Part shown: positions 19,633-28,305 of the stretch, one piece after another
Position numbering within the stretch: position 1 is the first letter of the stretch
How the letters are laid out: each line of letters starts with the position of its first letter
NCBI GenBank assembly: GCA_018061265.1
Contig: JAGOUM010000005.1
Location: 1 to 64,000, forward strand
Reading direction: 5' to 3'
Source of the DNA: Rhodoferax sp.
GTDB taxonomy: Bacteria; Pseudomonadota; Gammaproteobacteria; Burkholderiales; Burkholderiaceae_C
DNA length: 64,000 nt
Notes under the pieces: model-generated
Database searches by the model: none
Told to the model about the DNA's origin: nothing
The model's input: the letters and a program-made list of their open reading frames with translations, nothing else
Made by a program: the position numbers and the translations under genes

Positions 19633-20229
19633 CTAAAAGTAGTCGTTGTGGATGTTGTGAATCAGCAGCACGTCGATCCCGGCCATACCGGCGCGCGCTG
19701 CCGCCTGCAGCCCCAGCCTGGAGTCCTCAAACACCACACACCGTGCGGCGTCCACACCCAGTAACTCGGCGCAGCGCAAAAAGGTGTCTGGTGCGGGCTT
19801 GGCGTTCTGTACCTGATCGGCACCCACCACCACGTCGATGAAGTGGTCCAGACCACACTGTTTGAGCACCAGCCTGGCCTCGGCGGTGTTGGCACCGGTG
19901 CCGATGGCCATGGGTTTTTCGCCGTGGTACTTTTTCACCACATCGATCAAGTCCGTGGGCTGGACAAAACGGTGGAGGTTGTCACGCACACATTGTTCCT
20001 TGAACTCGTTCATCTCTTCGATACTGGCCGGCACCGAACAGTTGAACCTGTTCACCAGAATTTCGAGCGTCTCCCGCGTCGGCACCCCGGCCAGCGAGCG
20101 CATCAGCGGACCATCAATCGGAATGCCGTACTTGTCAAGCGTCGCTCTCCAGCTGAATTCGTGCAACTGGCCGCTGTCAACCAGCGTGCCATCCATGTCA
20201 AAGATCAATGCGGCGTAGTCGTCGTACAT
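19633..20229 (-). CDS. HAD superfamily hydrolase, YqaB/beta-phosphoglucomutase-like
   Basis: The 198-aa product has HAD motif I DMDGTLVDSG at the N-terminus, a small alpha-helical cap, motif II in IGTGAN, Lys in the QNAKPAPDTFLRCAELLG segment and motif IV in VVFEDSRLG. Relatives dephosphorylate sugar phosphates such as fructose-1-phosphate or 6-phosphogluconate. The substrate is not predictable here. It lies between tryptophanase and the dipeptidase in the same transcription direction. Confidence 0.87.
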   Translation of the reverse strand: MYDDYAALIFDMDGTLVDSGQLHEFSWRATLDKYGIPIDGPLMRSLAGVPTRETLEILVNRFNCSVPASIEEMNEFKEQCVRDNLHRFVQPTDLIDVVKKYHGEKPMAIGTGANTAEARLVLKQCGLDHFIDVVVGADQVQNAKPAPDTFLRCAELLGVDAARCVVFEDSRLGLQAAARAGMAGIDVLLIHNIHNDYF

Positions 20230-20268
20230 GTCCTACCCTTGTCCAGGTGGGTTGATTCTTGCGCCAAC

Positions 20269-21645
20269 TTATACATCCACCCAGGCACACTCACAGGTGA
20301 AGTGTCGTAAAAACTGCGGTTGTTTGGTGATTTTGACGCCGCGGATGCTGGCCGCTTGTTCTTTCACCTCGGCAATTACCTCGGCCGCATAGTCAAAGTG
20401 GCTTTGGGTGTACATGCGCCGTGGGAAAGCCAGGCGCACCAGTTCCATGCTGTGGTAAGTCTCGGTGCCGTCGGGCAGGCGTTTGCCAAACATCACCGAG
20501 CCGATTTCCACCCCGCGAATGCCGCCCTCCAGGTACAGCGCATTACACAGCGCCCAGGCCGGGTAATGGGCAATCGGCATGTCGGGCAGCACCGTGCGGG
20601 CATCAATGTAAACCGCATGGCCGCCTGTGGGTTTGACAAAGCCGACCCCAGCTGCCTGCAGCCGCTCGCCCAGGTACTCGGCTGTGCGCAGACGGTAGCG
20701 CAGGTAGTCTTCCTGCATGCCCTCCTCCAACCCCACCGCCAGGGCTTCCAAATCGCGCCCGGCAAGTCCCCCGTAGGTGGGAAAGCCCTCGGTCATGATC
20801 AGCACATTGCGCACCGCGTCCATCCACTCCTCGCTGCGCAGCACGATGAAGCCACCAATATTGACCATGCCGTCTTTTTTGGCGCTCATGGTGGCGCCGT
20901 CGGCGTAACTGAACATCTCTTTGACGATGTCGGGGATGGGCGTGTTCTCGTAGCCGGGTTCACGCATCTTGATGAACATGGCGTTTTCCGAGAAACGGCA
21001 GACGTCCATGATGAAAGGTTTGCCGTACTTTTTAAGTAGCGCCGCGTAAGCGCGGATATTCGCCATGGCCACCGGCTGCCCACCACCGGTGTTGTTGGTC
21101 ACAGTCAGCATGCCAAACGGAATGCGGTCGCCCTGCTCCTTCAGCAGCGCCTCGGCGCGCGCCAAGTCAATATTGCCTTTAAACGGATGAATCAAGGCCG
21201 GTTGCAGTCCTTCGGCAATCACCAGGTCCAGCGCCTCGATGCCCAGATACTCCAGGTTGGCGCGGGTGGTGTCAAAGTGGCAGTTGTTGGGCACCACGTC
21301 GCCCTTTTTGCATACCGCAGTAAACAGCACCTTTTCGGCCGCACGACCCTGGTGGGTAGGCACAAAAAACTTCATACCGGTGATCTTCTGGATGACCGCC
21401 TCGAGCCGGTAAAAGCTGCGCGCACCGGCGTAGCTCTCATCACCCTCCATGATGGCGCCCCACTGGCGGCTGGACATGGCACCGGTACCCGAGTCGGTGA
21501 GCCAATCGATCAACACGTCTTCGGCGCGCAGCTTGAACACATTGAGTCTGGCGGCCTCCAGCAAGTCCACCCGCTCGGCGCGGCTGGTCATGCGGATGGG
21601 TTCGATGCTTTTGATGCGGAAGGGCTCAATCAGGGTTTTGGGCAT
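20269..21645 (-). CDS. tnaA: Tryptophanase (beta-eliminating lyase family)
   Basis: This PLP enzyme splits tryptophan into indole, pyruvate and ammonia; the close relative tyrosine phenol-lyase acts on tyrosine. The 458-aa product has the family start EPFRIKSIEPIRMTSR, FFVPTHQGRAAEKVLF, the aspartate in MDVCRFSENAMFIK, the PLP lysine in MSAKKDGMVNIGG, and FPTYGGLAGRDLEALAVGL. The Cys-Arg-Phe after the Asp mixes features of both subfamilies, so tyrosine phenol-lyase is not excluded. No TnaC-like leader is evident in the 275 bp upstream. Confidence 0.85.
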   Translation of the reverse strand: MPKTLIEPFRIKSIEPIRMTSRAERVDLLEAARLNVFKLRAEDVLIDWLTDSGTGAMSSRQWGAIMEGDESYAGARSFYRLEAVIQKITGMKFFVPTHQGRAAEKVLFTAVCKKGDVVPNNCHFDTTRANLEYLGIEALDLVIAEGLQPALIHPFKGNIDLARAEALLKEQGDRIPFGMLTVTNNTGGGQPVAMANIRAYAALLKKYGKPFIMDVCRFSENAMFIKMREPGYENTPIPDIVKEMFSYADGATMSAKKDGMVNIGGFIVLRSEEWMDAVRNVLIMTEGFPTYGGLAGRDLEALAVGLEEGMQEDYLRYRLRTAEYLGERLQAAGVGFVKPTGGHAVYIDARTVLPDMPIAHYPAWALCNALYLEGGIRGVEIGSVMFGKRLPDGTETYHSMELVRLAFPRRMYTQSHFDYAAEVIAEVKEQAASIRGVKITKQPQFLRHFTCECAWVDV

Positions 21646-21920
21646 GGTTGTCTCGTCAAAGTTGAAAGTGGCGCGAAGTTAGCACCGGGCTAATCCGTGT
21701 GGTGTCGGGTATTTCCAACAGCGGCCAAATTTCACCCCCCGAGAAATGACGTATGAGTGACAACTTCATGACACTATGATCTCATATTGTGTAGCATTAA
21801 CTCCTTATTCAATAAGCTCTCAAGGCAGTTTTATTGTCTTTTCTTGACTGCGGGTAAATCCGCGCCACCGGGCGCTGTATTGCTGCCAAAATCAGACCAC
21901 CTGACCACCCGAGGAAACCC

Positions 21921-23552
21921 ATGAAGCTCAACCGAATTTGCTTGTCCCTTGGCCTGATCGCCGTTCTGGCGGGATGTGCTGTGCCATCTGGCGTCAGCAA
22001 GGACAAAACCTACAAGATCACCATCATGCACACCAATGACCACCATGGTCACTTCTGGCAGAACAGTGATGGCGAGTACGGCATGGCGGCGCGCAAAACG
22101 GTGGTTGACGCCATTCGCAGCGAAGTGGCTGCAGCTGGCGGCTACAGCCTCTTGCTTGACGGTGGTGATGTCAACACCGGCGTGCCAGAGTCAGACCTGC
22201 AGGACGCCATACCCGACTTCAAGGGCATGAACCTGCTGGGCTACCAGGCCATGGCGGTGGGCAACCACGAATTTGACAAACCCCTGCCGGTGCTGAAAAT
22301 GCAACGTGACCTGGCGCAGTTTCCCATGCTCTCGGCCAACATTTATGAAAACGGCCAGCGCATGTTTGCCCCTTACAAGGTGTTTGACCTGGGTGGTCTC
22401 AAAGTGGGTGTGATGGGCCTGACCACCGAAGACACCGTGCGCATGGTGCACCCCGATAACGTCAAACAGCTGGAGTTCCGCAGTGTGATTGCCGAAGCCG
22501 GCAAAGTGGTACCCGAGTTGCGTCGGCAAGCCGATGTGGTGATTGCCGCCACCCACATGGGGCATTACGAAAACGGCAAGCATGGCACCCAGGCGCCGGG
22601 TGACGTGGAGATGGCGCGCGCCGTGCCAGGCATCGACCTGGTGGTCGGCGGGCATACCCAGAATCCGGCCTGCATGAAAGCCGAAAACGTGCTCGACCGC
22701 GCCTATGTGCCAGGCACTGCCTGCCAGCCTGATCGGCAGAATGGTGCCTGGATTGTGCAAGCCCATGAGTGGGGTAAATACGTGGGCCGAGCCGACTTTG
22801 AGTATCACAACGGCGAGTTCAAACTGGTGAAGTACGCCCTCATCCCGATCAACCTGAAAAAGTCGGTCAAGGCCGCCGATGGCAAGTCCAGCAAGGTGCA
22901 TTACACCAGCGCCATCGCTGAAAACCCCGAGATGCTGGCCTTGCTGACGCCTTACCAGAAGTTTGGCCAGGACAAACTCGGCGTGCAAATTGGCAGTGTG
23001 GATGGGCAACTCGACGGCGATCGTGACCGCGTGCGCAAGCAACCCACCAATCTGGGCGTGATGATTGGCCGCGCCATGATTGACCGCACCCGCGCTGACT
23101 TTTCCGTCGTCAATGCGGGGGGGGTGCGCGACTCCATCAAGGCCGGCCCCATCACCTACAAGGATGTGCTCAAGGTCCAACCCTTTGCCAATTCGGTCTG
23201 TACGGTTGACCTCAGTGGCAAAGAGGTGCTGGACTACCTCAACGCCGCCGCCAAAATGAGCCCCGGCTCGGGCGCGTTCCCGCAGTTTGCCGGGGTAGAG
23301 CTGGAGATCACAGGCGGTGTGGTGGGCAACGTGCGAATCGGCGGCGCCGCTTTGGATGCTGCCAAAACCTACCGCCTGGCGCTCAACAACTTTCAGGCCG
23401 CCGGTGGTGACGGATACCCCAAGCTGACCGGCCACCCCAGCTTTGTCAATACCGGCTTTGTCGATGCCGAGGTGCTGCGCGCGTTCATCACCGCCAACAG
23501 CCCGCTGTCGGCGGCCCGGTACGAGCCGGGCGGCGCAGTGCTGCGCCGATAA
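21921..23552 (+). CDS. 5'-nucleotidase / UshA-family metallophosphatase lipoprotein
   Basis: The 543-aa product is a periplasmic or surface nucleotide hydrolase. The signal peptide ends in the lipobox LAGC (residues about 16-19). The metallophosphatase domain has IMHTNDHHGHFW, LLDGGDVNTG, AVGNHEFDKP and GGHTQNP. The C-terminal nucleotide-recognition domain has NAGGVRDSIKAG and ALNNFQAAGGDGYP. Relatives (UshA, NadN) degrade UDP-sugars, AMP or NAD to salvageable nucleosides. GAGGAA precedes the start. It is divergent from tnaA. Confidence 0.92.
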   Translation: MKLNRICLSLGLIAVLAGCAVPSGVSKDKTYKITIMHTNDHHGHFWQNSDGEYGMAARKTVVDAIRSEVAAAGGYSLLLDGGDVNTGVPESDLQDAIPDFKGMNLLGYQAMAVGNHEFDKPLPVLKMQRDLAQFPMLSANIYENGQRMFAPYKVFDLGGLKVGVMGLTTEDTVRMVHPDNVKQLEFRSVIAEAGKVVPELRRQADVVIAATHMGHYENGKHGTQAPGDVEMARAVPGIDLVVGGHTQNPACMKAENVLDRAYVPGTACQPDRQNGAWIVQAHEWGKYVGRADFEYHNGEFKLVKYALIPINLKKSVKAADGKSSKVHYTSAIAENPEMLALLTPYQKFGQDKLGVQIGSVDGQLDGDRDRVRKQPTNLGVMIGRAMIDRTRADFSVVNAGGVRDSIKAGPITYKDVLKVQPFANSVCTVDLSGKEVLDYLNAAAKMSPGSGAFPQFAGVELEITGGVVGNVRIGGAALDAAKTYRLALNNFQAAGGDGYPKLTGHPSFVNTGFVDAEVLRAFITANSPLSAARYEPGGAVLRR

Positions 23553-23581
23553 TGCTGACCTAAACAACCAGGAGCACCCAC

Positions 23582-23731
23582 ATGGCTAAAGGGCAACAAA
23601 ACGCCAACAAGATGGTCAAAAAACCCAAGAAGGACACCTCACCCCCCAAACCGGTGTCGGCAGACGCGGTGCGCCCGACCATCACCACCGTGGTGCCGGT
23701 ACGAGGCAAGGCCAAAAACGCACCGCGCTGA
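23582..23731 (+). CDS. Small basic Lys/Pro-rich protein
   Basis: A 49-aa frame begins MAKGQQNANKMVKKPKKD, continues through a Pro/Val-rich middle (TVVPVRGKAK) and ends in NAPR. CAGGAG lies 7 nt before the ATG. It is 29 bp after the nucleotidase stop and could be co-transcribed with it. The composition (very basic, disordered) resembles small nucleic-acid-associated or ribosome-associated proteins, but no function is known to me. Confidence 0.6.
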   Translation: MAKGQQNANKMVKKPKKDTSPPKPVSADAVRPTITTVVPVRGKAKNAPR

Positions 23732-23785
23732 AAGACCGTTGACCGCGATGGTGGTCACCCCTCGGCTCAACCCGAAAGGGCGGTG

Positions 23786-25930
23786 ATGAAAAACAGTGCC
23801 CGGCCACCCGGGCTTGTGCCAAGGCCATTGATCAAAATCCGACTTGGCGGACCCCAACGCCGAAGGCGCGCTGACGGCGGTGGCTCCTCGACCGCCCGGC
23901 TGGTTGAGGATTTACGGCACTCACAGGCCGAGCTGGAGATCCAGAACAAGGCACTGCGCTACAGCCAGGCACAGGCCGAAGGTGCATCCGAGCGCTTTGT
24001 CACCCTGTTCTCCAATGTGCCACTGGCACTCATGGTGGTGGATGAGCGCGGCCAGATCCTCGAAAACAACGCCCGGACACTGGATTTGCTGCGGCCGCTT
24101 GAGGACGATCCGCCGCTGATTTACCTGTTCCCGCTGATTCGGGCAGCGCATGTCGAGCGGGTGCGCCAGGGCTTCGTCAGAGCGATCGAGTCGGGTGCCT
24201 GTGAACTCAGCGAGCTCGAATTTTCTGCCGGCTCCAACGGTGTGCTGACCGGTGACCTGCATATTGCCCGCATTGACAACCCGCAGGGTCATGACCACAG
24301 TTTCATTTGTGCCCTGATCGACCAAGGGCCACTTCTGGCCCAGCGCCACGCCTTGCAGAGCAGCGCACAGGCTTTGCAGGAACGCAATGAAGAACTGTGG
24401 AAAAGCCAGGCCCGACTGAGCGCCATCATTGACTCATCACTTGACGCCATTGTGTGTGTCGACGCCCAGCATCAGATCACCGTCTTTAACCCGGCGGCAG
24501 CGGCCCTGTTCAGGTGTTCGGTCGAGGAAGCCTTGGCCCAGCCACTGAGTAAATTCCTGCCCGAGGCGGATCGGGCGCTTGGCACCATTGGTCCCAGCCG
24601 TCACCTGCTTCTGGGTGAGATGAGCGGGCTGACCATGCAGGGTGACCGGGTGCCGGTTGACGTCAGCCTGTCTTTTGAGCAGCGCGCCAGCGGTGACGTG
24701 GTGACTCTGTTTGCCAGGGACCTGACCGACAGCAAGAAGCTCGAGGCGCACAAGGCCAGGCTGGAGGTGCAGTTGCGCGAGTCGCAAAAAATGCAGGCCA
24801 TCGGCACCATGGCAGGCGGCATCGCCCACGACTTCAACAACATCATCAGCGCCATTCTGGGCAACGTGACCCTGGCCAGCCAGGATGTCGCCAGTGACTG
24901 TTCTGCGGCCATCAGTCTGGCCGAGATCGACAAGGCCGGACGCCGCGCCCGCGACCTGGTCCGCCAGATCCTGACCTTCAGCCGCAATGAGCCACCCAAC
25001 CGGCTGCCATTGCAGCTCGCCGACGTCATTCACGAGGCGGTTCGGCTGCTGCGGGTCACCCTGCCACCACACATCCAGATGCTGGTCGACATAGACCCTG
25101 ACACCCCTCCCGTGCTGGCTGACGCGACACAGGTTGAACAGGTGTTGCTCAACCTGTGCACCAACGCCATCCACGCCATCGGCGAACAGTCCGGGCAGAT
25201 CCGGATAGAACTGCGGCACAGCCTGCGCAACACACCCGGCAGCCATGAGCGGCGCAACGGCTTGCGCGGGCACCATGCCCGCATCACCATCAGTGACACC
25301 GGCTGCGGTATGGACCCGGCCATCGTTGAGCGAATATTCGAGCCATTCTTCACCACCAAACCGGTGGGTCAGGGTACCGGGCTGGGTTTGTCCGTGGTGC
25401 ACGGCATCATGCATGCCCACGCCGGGCTGGTGGAGGTCGCCAGCCGGATCGGGCAAGGCAGCAGCTTCACGGTGCTGTTTCCGGTGGCTGAAACACCCCT
25501 TGCGCTGCCTGCTTCAACCCCGGTTCAACGCGTCAGCGCTCAAGGCGCGGGGCAACGCGTCATGTATGTGGATGACGACGAAGCCCTGGTGTTTTTGATC
25601 AACCGCGTGCTCAAGCGCAAAGGTTATCAGGTACTGACCTTTACTGACCCGCGCCTGGCCATCGAGGCGCTGCGGGCGGACCCGATGCAGATTGACCTGC
25701 TCGTCACCGACTACAACATGCCAGGTTACAGCGGTGTGGACCTGTTGCGCGACGTCAAAGCCGTGCGTCCTGGTTTGCCGGTGGCATTGGCCTCGGGTTA
25801 CGTCACCCCGGACATCGAGCAGGCCGCTCTGGCTGCGGGTGCGCGGGCGTTGATCCACAAACCCAACGATGTTGACGAATTGTGTGACACAGTGCAGCGC
25901 TTGCTGCTGCAAACCAAAGAACCCGACTGA
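23786..25930 (+). CDS. Hybrid sensor histidine kinase (PAS-PAS-HisKA-HATPase-REC)
   Basis: The product is about 714 aa and has no signal peptide or membrane helix, so it is probably cytosolic. Domains in order are a coiled-coil start (VEDLRHSQAELEIQN), PAS1 (about 70-190), PAS2 (about 205-325), HisKA with phospho-acceptor His in GGIAHDFNNIISAILG, HATPase with DTGCGMDP and GQGTGLGLSVVHG, and a C-terminal receiver with phospho-acceptor Asp in VTDYNMPGYSG and Lys in IHKPND. The GTG at 23783 is an alternative start. No cognate regulator gene lies next to it. Confidence 0.92.
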   Translation: MKNSARPPGLVPRPLIKIRLGGPQRRRRADGGGSSTARLVEDLRHSQAELEIQNKALRYSQAQAEGASERFVTLFSNVPLALMVVDERGQILENNARTLDLLRPLEDDPPLIYLFPLIRAAHVERVRQGFVRAIESGACELSELEFSAGSNGVLTGDLHIARIDNPQGHDHSFICALIDQGPLLAQRHALQSSAQALQERNEELWKSQARLSAIIDSSLDAIVCVDAQHQITVFNPAAAALFRCSVEEALAQPLSKFLPEADRALGTIGPSRHLLLGEMSGLTMQGDRVPVDVSLSFEQRASGDVVTLFARDLTDSKKLEAHKARLEVQLRESQKMQAIGTMAGGIAHDFNNIISAILGNVTLASQDVASDCSAAISLAEIDKAGRRARDLVRQILTFSRNEPPNRLPLQLADVIHEAVRLLRVTLPPHIQMLVDIDPDTPPVLADATQVEQVLLNLCTNAIHAIGEQSGQIRIELRHSLRNTPGSHERRNGLRGHHARITISDTGCGMDPAIVERIFEPFFTTKPVGQGTGLGLSVVHGIMHAHAGLVEVASRIGQGSSFTVLFPVAETPLALPASTPVQRVSAQGAGQRVMYVDDDEALVFLINRVLKRKGYQVLTFTDPRLAIEALRADPMQIDLLVTDYNMPGYSGVDLLRDVKAVRPGLPVALASGYVTPDIEQAALAAGARALIHKPNDVDELCDTVQRLLLQTKEPD

Positions 25931-25931
25931 C

Positions 25932-26606
25932 GTGGCCATCTTGCCGGGCATTGAGACGATTTATCTGGACTCCGCCCTGATCGTAGTCAACAAACCGTCC
26001 GGCCTGCTCAGCGTCCCCGGGCGGGGTGCCGACAAGCAGGACTGCCTGAGCAGCCGCGTTCAGCAGCACTACCCGGACGCCTGTGTCGTGCACCGGCTGG
26101 ATATGGCCACCTCGGGATTGTTCTTGATGGCGCGCGGCACCTCGGTGCAGCGACAAGTTAACACCCTCTTTGCCAGCCGCCAGATCCTCAAGCGTTATGA
26201 AGCCGTGGTTGACGGCATCTGGCAGCCTGACCCGGCGCCAGACAGCGGCGGCTGGACTCCCATTGATCTGCCCCTCAAGCTGGACTGGCCCAACCGCCCC
26301 CGAAGCCAGGTTGACCGGGTCTCGGGCAAACCCAGCCTGACCCGTTGCCGTGTTCTGTGCGTTGATGCAGCTGCGCAGACCACCCACGCCCTGCTCGAAC
26401 CGGTTACTGGCCGTTCACACCAGTTGCGAGTGCATCTGATGGCCATCGGCCACCCGATTCTTGGCGACACACTGTATGCGCCGGGCCGGGTGGCAGACCG
26501 GTCGGCCCGCCTGCTGTTACACGCCAGCGAACTACAACTTCAGCACCCTGTCACGGGCGCGATGCTGCGGTGGGTCAGCCCCCCGGCCTTTGAGCCCGGG
26601 CTTTAG
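25932..26606 (+). CDS. RluA-family pseudouridine synthase
   Basis: This enzyme converts specific uridines in rRNA or tRNA to pseudouridine. The 224-aa product has SGLLSVPGRG near the N-terminus, the catalytic Asp in VHRLDMATSGLFLMA, and the conserved C-terminal motif EPVTGRSHQLRVHL. It lacks an S4 domain, which fits RluA-type enzymes acting on 23S rRNA U746 and tRNA U32. The GTG start at 25932 is one base after the kinase stop and is preferred to an upstream in-frame codon inside that gene. Confidence 0.9.
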   Translation: MAILPGIETIYLDSALIVVNKPSGLLSVPGRGADKQDCLSSRVQQHYPDACVVHRLDMATSGLFLMARGTSVQRQVNTLFASRQILKRYEAVVDGIWQPDPAPDSGGWTPIDLPLKLDWPNRPRSQVDRVSGKPSLTRCRVLCVDAAAQTTHALLEPVTGRSHQLRVHLMAIGHPILGDTLYAPGRVADRSARLLLHASELQLQHPVTGAMLRWVSPPAFEPGL

Positions 26607-26917
26607 CTGCAGGCAGTGCGCCCCAAGGTGCTGTCGATCAGGCGCACCATTTTTTCCGTGGCTCCTTCAATCGCCTGGTTGAGATTGGCACCATGGTGTT
26701 TGGTCGCCAGCGGTTGATGCCCTTCAAGGCGGGCCTCTAGCGTGCACTGAATGTCATCCGGGCCGTTTTTGCCCGCGTTTTCGTCGCGCAGATGCAGTTC
26801 CACGCGGGTGATCTGGCCGGCAAAACGTTCCAGCGCTGTCTTGACCGTGCTGCTGGCCCATTGGGCCATGGCGTCTGTGCCTTGAATGTGCTTGTCGGTG
26901 TGAATCTGAACTTGCAT
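26603..26917 (-). CDS. hpf: Ribosome hibernation promoting factor, short HPF/YfiA type
   Basis: The 104-aa protein is one S30AE domain, lacking the C-terminal extension of long HPF. It starts MQVQIHTDKHIQGTDAMAQW and includes the basic patch and RLEGHQPLATKHHGANLNQAI. Such proteins bind the 30S decoding site in stationary phase and inhibit translation or help form 100S dimers. It is convergent with the pseudouridine synthase gene, overlapping its stop by 4 bp. Confidence 0.88.
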   Translation of the reverse strand: MQVQIHTDKHIQGTDAMAQWASSTVKTALERFAGQITRVELHLRDENAGKNGPDDIQCTLEARLEGHQPLATKHHGANLNQAIEGATEKMVRLIDSTLGRTACS

Positions 26918-27096
26918 GTTGTTTTCCTTTTGAAGAGTAGGCACTTTGGGCGTCTTGATGATAGCCAGCGGCACTGAAATTGCCTTGACTCCGGTCAACT
27001 TCTGGCCAACTTGGATAGGCAACTTAGTCCACCCGCTCAGCACAACTGGGGCTAAGATGTTGTTCGCTTTGTTTTTCAACCCAACTGGAGATCCTG

Positions 27097-28284
27097 ATGA
27101 GTCGTGAAGTAGTTGTTGTCAGCGCAGTGCGTACTGCCATTGGAACCTATGGCGGCAGCCTCAAGGATATTGCCCCGACCGAACTGGCCGCCCAAGTGGT
27201 GCGCGAAGTTCTATCTCGCGCCGCCGTGGATGGCAAGGACGTTGGCCATGTGGTGTTTGGGCACGTGGTCAATACCGAGCCCAAAGACATGTATCTGTCA
27301 CGCGTTGCGGCCATCAACGGTGGCTGCGCCGAAAGTGTGCCGGCCTTCAATGTCAACCGTCTGTGCGGCTCCGGCCTGCAGGCCATTGTGTCGGCCAGCC
27401 AGTCGATCATGTTGGGTGATACCGATATCGCCATTGGCGGCGGTGCCGAGAACATGAGCCGCGCCCCATACGCCAGCCTGAACATGCGCTGGGGTGTGCG
27501 CATGGGCGACACCAAGATGGTCGACATGATGGTAGGGGCTTTACACGACCCGTTCCATGTGATTCACATGGGCCTGACCGCTGAAAACATCGCCGCCAAG
27601 TGGGGCATCAGCCGTGACGACCAGGACACCCTGGCTGTGGAAAGCCACAACCGTGCGCAGCGCGCCATTGAAGCGGGTTATTTCAAGAGCCAGATCATGC
27701 CGGTGATGCTCAAGAGCCGCAAAGGTGACGTGGCGTTTGAAGCCGACGAACATTTCCGCCCCAATTGCTCGATGGCCGAACTGGCCAAACTCAAACCCGC
27801 TTTCATGAAAGAAGGTGGCACCGTCACCGCCGGCAATGCTTCGGGCATCAACGACGCGGCCGCGGCCGTGGTGGTGATGGAAGCTGCCACCGCCAAGGCG
27901 CGTGGCCTCAAACCCCTGGCCCGCCTAGTGGCTTATGCACATGCCGGGGTTGACCCCAAATACATGGGCATCGGGCCGGTACCGGCAAGCCAGGCAGCAC
28001 TGAAGCGGGCTGGTCTGACAGTGCAGGACATGGACGTGATCGAGGCCAACGAGGCGTTTGCCGCGCAGGCCTGCGCGGTGAGCCGTGACCTCGGCCTTGA
28101 CCCGGCCAAGGTCAACCCGAACGGCTCCGGCATCTCGCTGGGCCATCCAATTGGTGCCACCGGCGCACTCATTACCGTCAAGGCGCTGTACGAGCTTGAG
28201 CGCATTGGTGGGCGCTACGCCCTGGTCACCATGTGTATTGGTGGTGGTCAGGGTATTGCTGCCATCTTTGAGCGCCAGGCCTGA
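27097..28284 (+). CDS. Acetyl-CoA C-acetyltransferase / beta-ketothiolase
   Basis: This thiolase condenses or cleaves acyl-CoA. It closely resembles the BktB/PhaA class used for polyhydroxyalkanoate precursor synthesis and short-chain degradation. The 395-aa product has the nucleophilic Cys in NRLCGSGLQAI (about residue 90), the catalytic His in GHPIGATGA and the second Cys in MCIGGGQGIA. EANEAFAAQ is also present. CTGGAG precedes the ATG. It lies 21 bp before the acyl-CoA hydrolase/transferase gene and probably shares its transcript. Confidence 0.93.
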   Translation: MSREVVVVSAVRTAIGTYGGSLKDIAPTELAAQVVREVLSRAAVDGKDVGHVVFGHVVNTEPKDMYLSRVAAINGGCAESVPAFNVNRLCGSGLQAIVSASQSIMLGDTDIAIGGGAENMSRAPYASLNMRWGVRMGDTKMVDMMVGALHDPFHVIHMGLTAENIAAKWGISRDDQDTLAVESHNRAQRAIEAGYFKSQIMPVMLKSRKGDVAFEADEHFRPNCSMAELAKLKPAFMKEGGTVTAGNASGINDAAAAVVVMEAATAKARGLKPLARLVAYAHAGVDPKYMGIGPVPASQAALKRAGLTVQDMDVIEANEAFAAQACAVSRDLGLDPAKVNPNGSGISLGHPIGATGALITVKALYELERIGGRYALVTMCIGGGQGIAAIFERQA

Positions 28285-28305
28285 GCGTATGTCACACCGC
28301 TGCTG

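Noticed and set aside
22191..23567. 458-codon open frame opposite the 5'-nucleotidase gene
   Set aside because: It is a GC-rich shadow, His/Gly/Val-rich with no domain. The plus-strand gene is a clear UshA-family enzyme.
24437..25456. 339-codon open frame opposite the hybrid kinase
   Set aside because: Shadow of an unmistakable kinase gene on the other strand.
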